Assembly: GCF_003626595.1 (NCBI RefSeq) | Contig: NZ_RBAK01000001.1 | Coordinates: 806,001-870,000 of the forward strand | Origin: Micromonospora endolithica | Lineage (GTDB): Bacteria > Actinomycetota > Actinomycetes > Mycobacteriales > Micromonosporaceae | Length of the DNA: 64,000 nt | Reading direction: 5' to 3' | Shown here: positions 43,729 through 52,485 of the stretch, one piece after another | How the letters are laid out: each line of letters starts with the position of its first letter | Position numbering within the stretch: position 1 is the first letter of the stretch | Program-made: the position numbers and the translations under genes | Notes under the pieces: generated by a model | Database searches by the model: none | What the model saw: the letters and a program-made list of their open reading frames with translations, nothing else | What the model was told of the DNA's origin: nothing

Positions 43729-46700
43729 GCCGCGGCTACGCCGACCGGTGGCACGACCCGGCCGAGCCGTCCTGGGTGGTCGAGCCGACCAACGAGTGGC
43801 ATCCCCAGTTCCCCGGTCAGCGCTATCCGGGCGACATCGGCACACCGCACGCGCCGCCGCCCCGAAGCCGGGCGACCGCCGTGGGCCGGGCCGAGGTGCC
43901 GCCGCTGGCGCCCACCCGCCCGGACGGGACCTACCTCGGCCGGTCCTGGGACGACGAACCCGACGGCCGGCCACGCCCGGACCTCCCCACCGGCCGGCAC
44001 GACGGGCATCCGACCCGCGCCGACAGCCACCCGTCCCGGGACGACGGTGCCGCCCGGCGGGGGTACCCGGACGAGATGTACCGCCGGCCGGCCGGCGACT
44101 CGGCCCGCTCGGACGACCACTACCGCCGGCCCGAGCCGGACGCGCGCAACGGGCGGGGCGCCACGGACCGGTCCACGCCGGGACGGCCGGTGGACGAACA
44201 GCGGCACCGCGACAACGGCCGGGACCGGCAGGACCACCGTGCGCCCCGGCACCAGCCGGCGGCGTCCGACCGACCCGTCTCCCCCACCGGCTACGCCGCG
44301 GCCGGTTGGGTGCCCGAACCGGACGAGGGCCGGCCACGCCGCGCCGACAGCTACGGGCGGCCGGCGGACGGCCCGGCACGCCACGAGCCGGTCGAGGAGC
44401 CCCGCCGGCCGCGCTACCCGTGGGGGCGGGCCGCCGAGGAGCACCGCGACCGCGCGCCGGACCCACCGTGGGACCGGCCGGGCGACGGCCGGTGGGAACG
44501 CACCTCCGACGGGCACCCGGACCAGGGCCCGGACGACGCCCGGGACCGCACACCGGACGACCGGTGGCACCGTACGTCCGACGCCTTCCGGGACCCGTCC
44601 GCGCCCGGACCGGGGCGGACGTCGCAGGGGCCGTGGGCACCGCCGGCCGATCGGCAGCGGCCGACCGGTGGCCACCACCACCGGACGGACGCCCCCGGCG
44701 TACCCGTCGACCGCCGCTCGTGGCCGGAGCGGGACCGGCCGGCTCAGCCCCCGCACGAGGGCGACCGACGCCGGACCGACCCGGACGAGTACCGGCGACC
44801 CCGCGAGGCGGCGGCCCGCGCCGAGACGTACCCCGACCGCCGGCCACGCCCACCGGAGCAGCCCCGTGACCCGCGCGAGGGCGGGCTGCCCTGGCCTCCG
44901 CCGGGCCCGGTGCGCCCCTACGACGGGGATACCGCCCGACGCCCCGAGCACCGGCGGCCGGTCGAACCCGTCGACCGGCCCCGGCACCAGACACCACCGC
45001 AGCGGTACGACGAACGCCCGCGCGGCCCGGTGACCCGCGAGCCAGCCACGCCGGTCTCGCCGGCACCGCTCTCCGGCACACCGGTCTCGCCGGCACCGGT
45101 GTCCGGACCGCCCGTCGTGCCCGACCGGCCGGTGTCGCCGGCCACCCCCGCCCCCGTCTCCGGACCGCCGGTCCACGACCGGCTGCGACCACCACCGCCG
45201 GGCGCGGACGACCAGCTCACCGACGGCCGCCGCGACCCGGCCCGGCCCGCGCCGGCCGACGAGCCGGTGTCCGGGCCGCCCGCCGCGCGGCTGCGCGTGG
45301 AGTTCCGCCCCGCGCCGACCGAGGGAACACCCACCGCCGACCCGGCACCGACCGACGCGCGGCACGGCGCGTCCACCGCCCCGACCGCCGAGAGCCCGGC
45401 CGCCCCGGCGCCGACCGGACCGGGCCTGCCCCGGCCGTACGTCCCACCGCCGTCGTCCGAACCGACCCCGCCGCCGCCGGTGACCACCCCGCCGGGCAGC
45501 GCGGACGCCTGGTTCCGGCCCGCCCGTCCCACCGGGGCCGACGAGGAGCCGGAGACGGTACGCCCCGAGGAGCACCCGCCCGCGCCGGATGCGACGGGAC
45601 CTCCGCCGGCCGACAGCGGACGGACTCCGGAGGCCGCCGCACCGGTCTCCGCCCCGCCGTCCGACCCTTCGTGGTCGGCCGACCCGGTCTCGGGCCCGCC
45701 GGCCGCCCCGGTCTCCGCCCCGCCAGCCGTCCCGGTCTCCGCCGCACCGGCCGAGGCGTCGGCCGCGCCACCGGCCTACCCGCCGCCGATGCCCATCACC
45801 GACTCGACACCCGGAGCGCCGTCCACCCCACCGGCCTATCCGACGTCCGCGCCACCGGAGCACCCCGAGTCCACCCCACCGGCCGCCCCGGTCTCCGCCG
45901 CACCGGCCGAGGCGACGTCCGCGCCACCGGACCACCCGCCGCCGATGCCCACCACCGACTCGACACCCGCGGCGCTGGACACCCCGGTGTCCGCCCCACC
46001 GGCCTATCCGACGTCCGCGCCACCAGAGCACCCCGAGTCCACCCCACCGGCCGCCCCGATCCCCGCCCCACCGGCCGCCCCGACCTCCGCCCCACCGGCC
46101 GCCCCGATCTCCGCGCCGCCGGCCCACCCCACGTCCACGCCACCGGACCGACCGGTGTCCGCGCCGCCGCTGGCCGCCGCCCCGACCCACACCCTCACGG
46201 ATCCGCCGGCGGAGGAGGCGCCCACCGACGAGGACGCGGCACACGCGTCGGCGGATCGTCCGGGGTCCACTCCGCCGGACGCCGGCCCTCGGCACACCGC
46301 GGTGCCGAACGAGCACCGGAACGCCGACGCCCCCCGACCGGTCTCCGCCCCGCCGTCGTTGACCGCGGCGCCCGCCCCGCGCGATCTCGCACTTTCTGTC
46401 GACACCAGCGCGGACGAGAGCCATGTTCCCGCGACCGAAAGTGCAAGATCGCCGGAGAGGGCCGGTCGGCCGGATCCGGTCCGGGACGATCCCGAGCAGG
46501 TGCTGGCCGGCTACCCGTGGCGGCTCGATCCGACGACCCTGCGTGAGGTGGTCGAGGAGCCGGAGGACTTCCGGGTCGTCCGACGCCGGCTGACCGAGAA
46601 GCTGGGCAGCGCCGTGGACAACCGGTCCCGGGCGCGGCTGCTGAGCCTGCGGGCGGTGGTGTCCCGGATCGTCGGCGACCTGGACGACGCGCTCGCCGAC

Positions 46701-47777
46701 GGGCGGCTCGCGCTCACCTACGCGGAGGCGACCGGGGAGCTACGCCGGACGTCGCTGGCCCAGGCCCGGCTGGCACACGTGTTGCGCTGGCGCGGTGAGT
46801 ACGCCGAGGCGGACCGGCTGTTCGCCCACGCCAACTCCGACGAGCTGCCCGACCGGCTGCGGGCGGCGCTGCACGAGCACGCCGGACGGTGCTGCTTCGA
46901 CCAGGGCCGGCTGATCGAGGCGTGCGACCACTTCGAGCGGGCGCTGGACCTGCGCGGCGCCGCGGACCCCGAGTTGCTCGCCCGGGTCCGGTCCAGCCTG
47001 GACGCGGTCGCCGACCGTGCCACGGCGGGGGGCTTCGGGCCGTACCCCCGGGGTCGTGACGAGGTGCTGGAGCGGGTGCGGCCCCCGGTGCCGGCGCGCG
47101 ACGGCGACCGCTGGGGTTACGCCGACGCGGACGGCGAGATGGTGGTGCCCGGTCGGTACGCGGAGGTGCAGCCGTTCCACGACGGGGTGGCGTGGGTGCG
47201 CCCGCCCGACGGCGACCGGTGGGCGCTGATCGACCTGGTCGGCGAGACGGTGGTGGCGCCGACGTACCGCGTCGTCCGGTCGTTCTCCGACGGCCTGGCC
47301 TGGGTGTCGCACGGCGAGCCCGGCGGCTGGTGCGCGGTCGACACCACCGGCGAGATCGCCGTGCCGCCGGGCTTCGCCGACGTGCGACCGTTCCGGCGCG
47401 GCCTGGCCGCGGTACGCCGGGAGGGCTGGGGCGCGGTGGACCGCACCGGCCGGATCGTGGTGTCCACCCGCTACCACGGGTTCGCGACCACGCTGTCCGA
47501 CGGCCGCTACGTGGACGGGTTCACCGACGAGGGCCTGGCGGTGATCGACGTGGCCGGCCGGCGGGGTGTGGTGGACCGGACCGGGACGGTGCTCGTGCCG
47601 CCGGTCCACCCGGTGCTGGTGGTCCACCCGGTGGCGTTCCTCACCGGTGACGGCGCCGGGCGCTGGGGTGCGCTGGACCGGCGCGGCGAGCCGCTGATCG
47701 ACCCGGTGCACCGCAACCCGGACGACGTGGTCGCCGAGATCGACCGGCTGCTCACCGACACCAACCCGGTGCTCTGA
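43725..47777 (+). CDS. giant disordered/TPR/WG-repeat protein
   Basis: About 1350 residues. Residues 1-620 are Arg/Asp/Pro/Gly-rich and disordered; about 620-830 are 'VSAPPA'-type repeats including a tandem duplication of roughly 52 residues; about 925-1110 are helical and TPR-like ('RLALTYAEATGELRRTSLA', 'ACDHFERALDLRG'); about 1125-1340 contain six WG-type repeats with the pattern W-G/A-x-x-D-x-x-G-x-x-V-V-x-P. No signal peptide or membrane segment, so it should be cytoplasmic. A palindromic repeat element lies in frame at codons 886-909. Function unknown; WG repeats suggest protein binding. Confidence 0.8.
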   Translation: MSRGYADRWHDPAEPSWVVEPTNEWHPQFPGQRYPGDIGTPHAPPPRSRATAVGRAEVPPLAPTRPDGTYLGRSWDDEPDGRPRPDLPTGRHDGHPTRADSHPSRDDGAARRGYPDEMYRRPAGDSARSDDHYRRPEPDARNGRGATDRSTPGRPVDEQRHRDNGRDRQDHRAPRHQPAASDRPVSPTGYAAAGWVPEPDEGRPRRADSYGRPADGPARHEPVEEPRRPRYPWGRAAEEHRDRAPDPPWDRPGDGRWERTSDGHPDQGPDDARDRTPDDRWHRTSDAFRDPSAPGPGRTSQGPWAPPADRQRPTGGHHHRTDAPGVPVDRRSWPERDRPAQPPHEGDRRRTDPDEYRRPREAAARAETYPDRRPRPPEQPRDPREGGLPWPPPGPVRPYDGDTARRPEHRRPVEPVDRPRHQTPPQRYDERPRGPVTREPATPVSPAPLSGTPVSPAPVSGPPVVPDRPVSPATPAPVSGPPVHDRLRPPPPGADDQLTDGRRDPARPAPADEPVSGPPAARLRVEFRPAPTEGTPTADPAPTDARHGASTAPTAESPAAPAPTGPGLPRPYVPPPSSEPTPPPPVTTPPGSADAWFRPARPTGADEEPETVRPEEHPPAPDATGPPPADSGRTPEAAAPVSAPPSDPSWSADPVSGPPAAPVSAPPAVPVSAAPAEASAAPPAYPPPMPITDSTPGAPSTPPAYPTSAPPEHPESTPPAAPVSAAPAEATSAPPDHPPPMPTTDSTPAALDTPVSAPPAYPTSAPPEHPESTPPAAPIPAPPAAPTSAPPAAPISAPPAHPTSTPPDRPVSAPPLAAAPTHTLTDPPAEEAPTDEDAAHASADRPGSTPPDAGPRHTAVPNEHRNADAPRPVSAPPSLTAAPAPRDLALSVDTSADESHVPATESARSPERAGRPDPVRDDPEQVLAGYPWRLDPTTLREVVEEPEDFRVVRRRLTEKLGSAVDNRSRARLLSLRAVVSRIVGDLDDALADGRLALTYAEATGELRRTSLAQARLAHVLRWRGEYAEADRLFAHANSDELPDRLRAALHEHAGRCCFDQGRLIEACDHFERALDLRGAADPELLARVRSSLDAVADRATAGGFGPYPRGRDEVLERVRPPVPARDGDRWGYADADGEMVVPGRYAEVQPFHDGVAWVRPPDGDRWALIDLVGETVVAPTYRVVRSFSDGLAWVSHGEPGGWCAVDTTGEIAVPPGFADVRPFRRGLAAVRREGWGAVDRTGRIVVSTRYHGFATTLSDGRYVDGFTDEGLAVIDVAGRRGVVDRTGTVLVPPVHPVLVVHPVAFLTGDGAGRWGALDRRGEPLIDPVHRNPDDVVAEIDRLLTDTNPVL
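45734..46057 (+). repeat. tandem duplication in the Pro-rich region
   Basis: A segment of about 156 bp starting GGTCTCCGCCGCACCGGCCG at 45734 recurs at 45890 with a 12-bp insertion and point changes. In protein it is the unit from 'PVSAAPAEA' to 'HPESTPPAA'. Confidence 0.75.
46381..46452. repeat. dispersed palindromic element, copy B (72 bp), in frame
   Basis: 16-bp terminal inverted repeats, GCGATCTCGCACTTTC and GAAAGTGCAAGATCGC, with one mismatch, matching copy A at 26057-26129. Its length is a multiple of three (24 codons) and it keeps the WG-repeat gene open, encoding D-L-A-L-S-V-D-T ... A-T-E-S-A-R-S. Confidence 0.85.
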
Positions 47778-47810
47778 GGCGACGGGCGCGATCCCGGCCG
47801 GCGACGGCCG

Positions 47811-49325
47811 TCAGCTCGGGGCGCGTCCGCAGGTCGCGACGTCCGGGATGACCTCCTCGTTGGCGTACACCTTCGCGCTCCGCCCGATCCCGCCCGACGT
47901 CTTGATCGAGGGGAGGTCGAACAGGCTGAGGAAGCGGTTGATCGCCTTGGCCACCGGTTCCAGGATGGTGTAGCCGATCCCGAACCGCGCGGTGATGCCG
48001 AGGCCGACGCCGCGGCAGAGCGCGTAGGGGGCACCGAGCGCCGAGCCGATCGTCATGCCGTAGCGGGTGGCGAGTTCGAAGTAGACGCCGGCGCTCAGGA
48101 CGAGGGCACTGAATCCGACGGTGAACTTGACGCGGTGTTCCAGCAGCATGCCCATTACCCCGACCGGCACCCCGGTCAGCGAGTTGACCAGGCTCTTCTT
48201 CCGGGCGAACTCGATGCTCACCCGGGGTCCGAACGACCCGTTCGCGTACCCGTAGCCGAGGCTCGACGCGAGGGAGAACTCCCCCGACCCCTCGACGGTG
48301 CCGAGCTTGGCGCCGAACGCCGAGGAGATCCGCAGCGACTGGCCGATGGTGAACGTGATCGGCACCCCGAGCACCTGGGCGATGGGGAAGGAGAATTCGG
48401 CCCCGACCGGGAACTCGGCCTCGATGTTCCGGCCGCTCTCCGTACCGGCCTTGACGTCGACCTTGATCCCGAAGCCGCCGGTGATCTCCAGTTCGGCCCG
48501 GTCGACCGACCCGCCCCGGAGTTCCAGGTGGAAGTCCGCCGAGGGCCGGTTGAAGGTGAGCGTCACGGTGCCGGTGAGCGCGGTTCCGCCGTCGGCGTAC
48601 CGGAAGTGGGCGCCCACCCCGTCGGTGCAGCAGGAGGCGAAGACCGCGTAGCGGCCCGACCGGGTCTCGACCCCGCCCCCGCCCCGGATCGGCGGTGGCC
48701 GGTCCGGCCGTTTGGCCGCCGGATGGTCCGGGGTGGCCGGCTGCCCTGCCGTCGCCGGCCGGATGGCACCGGTGGCCGGGGTGCTGCGGCCGAACCGGCC
48801 GGGCGGGACGGTCAGGCCGCCGCCGGTGCCCCCGTCCTCCGCCGGGTCGGCCCAGAACGGCTCGCCCGCCGGGTAGGCGACGGGGGCGTCGAGGCTCATC
48901 CCCTGTCGCGCGAGGGTGCCGTCGCGGATCACCTCGGTCACGTCGACCGGTCCGACGGTCACCGCCAGGTCCTGGTCGGCACGGCGCACGTCCAGCACCC
49001 GACCGACGCTGCGGCCGGTGACGAACATGACCTTGCCGGGGGCGAGTTCGTCGGCGCGGTCCGCCTCGGGGTCGATGCGCCAGGTCAGGCCGTCGGCGGT
49101 GACCGACCTGATCGAATCGCCTCCCCCACCGACGACGACCACGTCGGGCTGGAGGGTGACCTCCGGGGAGGGCAGCAGCGGCAGTCCGTGCCGCAGCGCG
49201 GCGTCGCTGAAGGGATCCTGCCCGGCATCGCCGCCGCCGGATCGAGGAGCGCACCCCGCAGCGCCCACAAGCAGCGTCACGACCACGGCGAGCGCGCCGA
49301 GCCGGGTCACGGTCGGAGTTCGCAC
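47811..49325 (-). CDS. large putative lipoprotein of unknown function
   Basis: A 504-residue exported protein with signal peptide and lipobox 'LLVGAAGC'. The N-terminal 190 residues contain 'LTWRIDPEADRADELAPGKVMFV', followed by a Pro/Gly linker. The C-terminal 290 residues are rich in alternating hydrophobic/polar strands and glycine ('SLASSLGYGYANGSFGPRVSIEF', 'GLGITARFGIGYTI'), which looks like an extended beta structure. I recognise no family. GTG 49325 has GAGGTG 8 nt upstream. Third gene of a lipoprotein operon divergent from a TetR gene. Confidence 0.75.
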   Translation of the reverse strand: MRTPTVTRLGALAVVVTLLVGAAGCAPRSGGGDAGQDPFSDAALRHGLPLLPSPEVTLQPDVVVVGGGGDSIRSVTADGLTWRIDPEADRADELAPGKVMFVTGRSVGRVLDVRRADQDLAVTVGPVDVTEVIRDGTLARQGMSLDAPVAYPAGEPFWADPAEDGGTGGGLTVPPGRFGRSTPATGAIRPATAGQPATPDHPAAKRPDRPPPIRGGGGVETRSGRYAVFASCCTDGVGAHFRYADGGTALTGTVTLTFNRPSADFHLELRGGSVDRAELEITGGFGIKVDVKAGTESGRNIEAEFPVGAEFSFPIAQVLGVPITFTIGQSLRISSAFGAKLGTVEGSGEFSLASSLGYGYANGSFGPRVSIEFARKKSLVNSLTGVPVGVMGMLLEHRVKFTVGFSALVLSAGVYFELATRYGMTIGSALGAPYALCRGVGLGITARFGIGYTILEPVAKAINRFLSLFDLPSIKTSGGIGRSAKVYANEEVIPDVATCGRAPS

Positions 49326-49383
49326 GACGGTTGCACCTCGTGGTCGCCAGCGGGCCGGGCAGTTCACGTCGCGTCGCCGCCGC

Positions 49384-49914
49384 TCAGCCGCCGATGGCGT
49401 CGAGCAGCCGGCGCAGGGTCTGCCCGTAGCCGGCCGGGTCGAGCCGGGTGAAGCTGCTCATGATCAGGGTGTACGCGCCGGTGGAGTCGACCAGGACGGC
49501 TTCGCCCTCGATGTCCTTCACGGCGACGTACGCCATGTCGCCCTGGTCGAGGTCGTCGACCTGGTCGTACCGCTGGGCCGCCTGGTCCCGTTTGTAGGTG
49601 AAGGTGCCGCTACCGGCGATCTTCGACGCCGTTTCGACGGTGAGACTGGCGACGCCCTTGCCGTCGCTGAACAGGCAACTTCCCTCGCCGACCATCGGCT
49701 GCCCGACGATCGTGGACACCTGCTCGGCGGTGAACGGGCAGGACGGCGGCCCGGCGACGGCCCCGGCCGAGTCCGCGTCCCCGGCCGCATCCGTGTCCAC
49801 CCGGTCGGGCGGCGGTGCGGGATCGGACGACCCACAGCCGACCGCCCCCAGCAGGCCGACGACGGTCACGGGCACGAGCAGGAGCTGGGCGACGCGATGA
49901 CGTAGTGGTCGCAT
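49384..49914 (-). CDS. putative lipoprotein, DUF3558-like
   Basis: A 176-residue lipoprotein with signal peptide and lipobox 'LLGAVGC'. The mature part begins with a Pro/Asp/Ala linker, then 'SCPFTAEQVSTIVGQPM', which resembles the start of DUF3558-type actinobacterial lipoproteins (Cys, then a short helix and 'G-x-P'), and ends 'PAGYGQTLRRLLDAIGG'. GAGAGGA lies 6 nt before ATG 49914. It is 11 nt after the next lipoprotein gene and clearly cotranscribed. Confidence 0.75.
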   Translation of the reverse strand: MRPLRHRVAQLLLVPVTVVGLLGAVGCGSSDPAPPPDRVDTDAAGDADSAGAVAGPPSCPFTAEQVSTIVGQPMVGEGSCLFSDGKGVASLTVETASKIAGSGTFTYKRDQAAQRYDQVDDLDQGDMAYVAVKDIEGEAVLVDSTGAYTLIMSSFTRLDPAGYGQTLRRLLDAIGG

Positions 49915-49925
49915 GGTGGTTCCTC

Positions 49926-50456
49926 TCAGATGCGGGTGGCCACGGCGCGGGCCGCCTCGACGAGCGGTTCGGCCTTCCGGGCGGGATCGATGAGGCGGAC
50001 CAGGCGGACGGACGCCCATACCTCGCCCCGGCGTACGAAGATCACCGATTCGTCGGCGAGGCACTCGTCGCCGATCCCGGGCACGCTCCGCAGCTCGTGC
50101 CCGAGGCCGCGCTGGATGTCCAGGAACTTCTTGGCGCCGTCACCGACGAAGACCTCCACCTGTGCGGTCGGGCCGGTCACCGGCCCGGTCCGGGTGCAGG
50201 TCTGCCGGGCGAGGACCGGGGCACGCAACGGGGTGCCGGCCAGCCGCTCGGCCTCCTCGTCGGTCAGCAGCGTGCACGGATCCGCCGGCCCGGGGGCCGC
50301 CGGCTCGCCGTCCTGTGGGGTCTCGGATGCCGCGACGCGGGTGCCTGGCGGGCGCGGTTCGCTGACGGCCGGAGCGTCGGCGTCGCGCAGGCAGCCGGTC
50401 AGGCCCACGGCCACGGCCAGGCAAGCCAGGTGAAGGCGGAGCCGCGGAGCCGCCAT
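49926..50456 (-). CDS. putative lipoprotein, paralogue 1 of the TetR-linked family
   Basis: A 176-residue lipoprotein with lipobox 'VGLTGC'. The mature domain begins 'PCTLLTDEEAERLAGTPL' and includes 'GPTAQVEVFVGDGAKKFLDIQRGLGHEL' (in two segments) and 'GIGDECLADESVIFVRRGEVWASVRLV'. It is clearly paralogous to the lipoprotein at 51315-51875. The near-perfect ribosome site GGAAGGAGGT stands before ATG 50456. First gene of a three-lipoprotein operon divergent from a TetR gene whose operator region has 19-bp repeats. Function unknown; DUF3558-like. Confidence 0.8.
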   Translation of the reverse strand: MAAPRLRLHLACLAVAVGLTGCLRDADAPAVSEPRPPGTRVAASETPQDGEPAAPGPADPCTLLTDEEAERLAGTPLRAPVLARQTCTRTGPVTGPTAQVEVFVGDGAKKFLDIQRGLGHELRSVPGIGDECLADESVIFVRRGEVWASVRLVRLIDPARKAEPLVEAARAVATRI

Positions 50457-50475
50457 GGGCCGACCTCCTTCCAAA

Positions 50476-50551
50476 TTCGATGGACAGCCGCATGTTCGAT
50501 ACACACTTTGACTTTGGATAGCAGCGTGCATTTTCGATGGCCAGCGTTATA
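50476..50551. promoter_or_regulatory. four direct repeats with 19-bp period (operator)
   Basis: TTCGAT/TTGGAT words start at 50476, 50495, 50514 and 50533, exactly 19 bp apart. The best copy is TTCGATGGCCAGCGTTATA. They fill the divergent promoter between the lipoprotein operon and the TetR gene; the last copy lies over the -35 region of the TetR promoter. The same phased motif is upstream of the second TetR gene at 53009-53065. Confidence 0.8.
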
Positions 50552-50564
50552 ACCATTAGACTGC

Positions 50565-50570
50565 TATTAT
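50565..50570 (+). promoter_or_regulatory. predicted -10 box, first TetR gene
   Basis: TATTAT with 9 nt to ATG 50580; near-leaderless and just downstream of the phased repeats. Confidence 0.5.
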
Positions 50571-50579
50571 GGCTGAGTC

Positions 50580-51239
50580 ATGGCTGACGTCAAGAGCACA
50601 AAACCGACTCGGCGCTACCACTCCCCGGTGCGCGAGGAGAACGCCCGCCGTACCCGTCGCGCGTTGGTCGCCGCCGCGACCAAGCTCTTCGTGGCCAACG
50701 GCTACACCGCCACGTCGCTGGCCGACGTCGCCGCCGCCGCCGGGGTGGCCCGCCCCACCGTGACCGCCGCCTTCGGCACCAAGCCGGCCCTGCTGCGCCA
50801 GGTGCTGGACGAGGCGCTGGCCGGCGACGACGCGCCGGTGCCGGTGGCCGAACGACCGTGGTACCGACCGGTGCGGGAGGCCGACACACAGTCGGGGGTG
50901 ATCGACGCGTACGCCGACGTCTGCATGCTGATCGGCGGCCGGACAGCGGCGATCTTCGAGACGGTGCGTCGGGCCGCGGACACCGGTCCCGAGGTGGGCG
51001 AGGTCTGGGCGACGCTGCTGCGCAACCGTCGGTTCGGTGCGTACGCCGTGGTCGAGCGGCTCCGCTCGCTGGGCGACCCACTGCGCCAGGGCGACGACGT
51101 CGAGCGCGCGGCCGACGTGGTGTGGTTCTTCAACGACCCGGCCCACTACGCGGCGTTGGTGCTGCACGCCGGCTGGACGCCCGAGGAGTTCCGGGCCTGG
51201 CTCGCCACCCAGATGCGCGCCGCGTTGCTGACCGGCTGA
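50580..51239 (+). CDS. TetR-family transcriptional regulator (paralogue 1)
   Basis: A 219-residue regulator. The N-terminal helix-turn-helix runs 'RRALVAAATKLFVANGYTATSLADVAAAAGVARPTVTAAFGTK' (listed in parts), typical TetR. The C-terminal ligand domain is helical with 'FFNDPAHYAALVLHAGWTPEEF'. It is about two-thirds identical to the TetR at 53075 along its whole length. Divergent from three lipoprotein genes; likely an autorepressor and repressor of them, binding the 19-bp repeats at 50476-50551. The ligand is unknown. Confidence 0.9.
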   Translation: MADVKSTKPTRRYHSPVREENARRTRRALVAAATKLFVANGYTATSLADVAAAAGVARPTVTAAFGTKPALLRQVLDEALAGDDAPVPVAERPWYRPVREADTQSGVIDAYADVCMLIGGRTAAIFETVRRAADTGPEVGEVWATLLRNRRFGAYAVVERLRSLGDPLRQGDDVERAADVVWFFNDPAHYAALVLHAGWTPEEFRAWLATQMRAALLTG

Positions 51240-51314
51240 CCGCCCGCGGGTCCGTTCCCGATCCGGTGGCGTGAGGGCGAACCGCCGGGCGGACACCGCT
51301 CCGTCCTCGCGGAG

Positions 51315-51875
51315 TCAGATCCGGCCGGCGACCGTGGCCGCCAGGTCGGTCAGGGACGTGCGGTGCCGTGCCGGGTCGTCGAGGGTGACGAGCCGGACCG
51401 ACACCCACCGACCGGCCCGGTTGACGAAGACCATGGCGCCGTCGGGCCAGAGGTACGCCTCGTCGCCGACCCCGGCCAGCGTGCGGAGTTCGTGCCCCAG
51501 CTCCCGTTCGATGTCGAGCTGCTTCTTCGCACCCGCACCGAGGTAGACCTCCACCTGTGCCGTCGGGCCACCGGCCGGGCCGGTGTAGGTGCAGGCGGAC
51601 GGAGCGGTGCGCGGGCCGTCCAGCGGTGTCCCCGCCAGCCGTTCGGCCTCCGCCTCGGTCACCACGGCACACGGGTCGAGGTCCGGCGAGACGGCCGCCT
51701 CGGGAGCCTCCCCGGTGTCGACCGGATCCGGCGGGACGGCGTCCGGGACCCCGGCCGTGCCCTCCGTCGGCAGCGGCGCCGCCGAGCGGTCGGGCTCGGT
51801 CCGTCCGCAGCCGGCGAGGGTGACGAGCAGCAGTGCCACCAGCGGGTAGGCCGCCCGCCGCGCCACCGGCCTCAT
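51315..51875 (-). CDS. putative lipoprotein, paralogue 2 of the TetR-linked family
   Basis: A 186-residue lipoprotein with lipobox 'VTLAGC'. The mature domain parallels the lipoprotein at 49926-50456: 'PCAVVTEAEAERLAGTPL', 'GPTAQVEVYLGAGAKKQLDI' and 'GDEAYLWPDGAMVFVNR' are collinear with it. The ATG at 51875 overlaps the stop of the upstream lipoprotein gene (ATGA). GGGGGG is the only purine-rich sequence before it, so it depends on coupling. Third gene of cupin-lipoprotein-lipoprotein. Confidence 0.8.
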   Translation of the reverse strand: MRPVARRAAYPLVALLLVTLAGCGRTEPDRSAAPLPTEGTAGVPDAVPPDPVDTGEAPEAAVSPDLDPCAVVTEAEAERLAGTPLDGPRTAPSACTYTGPAGGPTAQVEVYLGAGAKKQLDIERELGHELRTLAGVGDEAYLWPDGAMVFVNRAGRWVSVRLVTLDDPARHRTSLTDLAATVAGRI

Positions 51876-52450
51876 CGGGGTCCCCCCGGCACCCGGTCCC
51901 GCACCAGGCGGGCGAGCCGGACCATCGCGGGCCGGTCGCCGTCGTCGGTGACCGAGGTGACCACCCGGAGCGTGCACAGCCGGTCGGCGGCGGCGAACTC
52001 GGCCTCGTCGAGGAGGAACCGGATCCCGTCCGGGCCGGGTTCCGGCGTGCCGAGGATCGGGTCCGGGGCGGGCAGCGCACCCCCGGTGGCGGTGCCCGGC
52101 CGTCCCACGGACAGGGTGACCGAGTGGGCGTTGTCGGGGTTCTCCCACACGCAGCCGTCGGCACCCGCCTCGGCGCCGTCGTGCCGCCCGATCACCGCGG
52201 TGACCTCGGCGTCGGTCAGCAGTGCGCACCCGTCGACCTCGTCGTCGGCGCGGTCGGGACCGGTCGGTGGCCCGCTGGTCGCGGCGGGCCGCCCGACCGC
52301 GCCGGTCGGTGCGCCGGCGTCGTCCGGCTCGTCGGCGCAGCCGGCCAGGGACAGGCCCAGCAGCAGGAGTACGCCGGCGGCGCCCCATCGCGGTCCGGCC
52401 GGCCGGACCCGCCGGCGCGTCCAGGCGACGGTGGCCGGTGGTGTGTTCAT
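51872..52450 (-). CDS. putative lipoprotein, DUF3558-like
   Basis: A 192-residue lipoprotein with a long basic N-region, hydrophobic core 'AAGVLLLLGLSLAGC' and lipobox. The mature domain has 'GCALLTDAEVTAVIGRHDG' and 'GCVWENPDNAHSVTLSVG', a Cys pair and a pattern close to DUF3558 and to the other lipoproteins here. GGGGAG precedes ATG 52450. It starts 35 nt after the cupin gene and overlaps the next lipoprotein by 4 nt. Confidence 0.78.
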   Translation of the reverse strand: MNTPPATVAWTRRRVRPAGPRWGAAGVLLLLGLSLAGCADEPDDAGAPTGAVGRPAATSGPPTGPDRADDEVDGCALLTDAEVTAVIGRHDGAEAGADGCVWENPDNAHSVTLSVGRPGTATGGALPAPDPILGTPEPGPDGIRFLLDEAEFAAADRLCTLRVVTSVTDDGDRPAMVRLARLVRDRVPGGPR

Positions 52451-52485
52451 CGTTGCTCCCCAGGAGGTCGGTCGACGGTGGACGG

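Noticed and set aside
43419..46424. 1001-codon open frame on the minus strand opposite the WG-repeat gene
   Set aside because: Composition is Arg/Gly/Val with no domain, as expected for an antisense shadow of high-GC coding DNA; the plus-strand frame has recognisable TPR and WG repeats.
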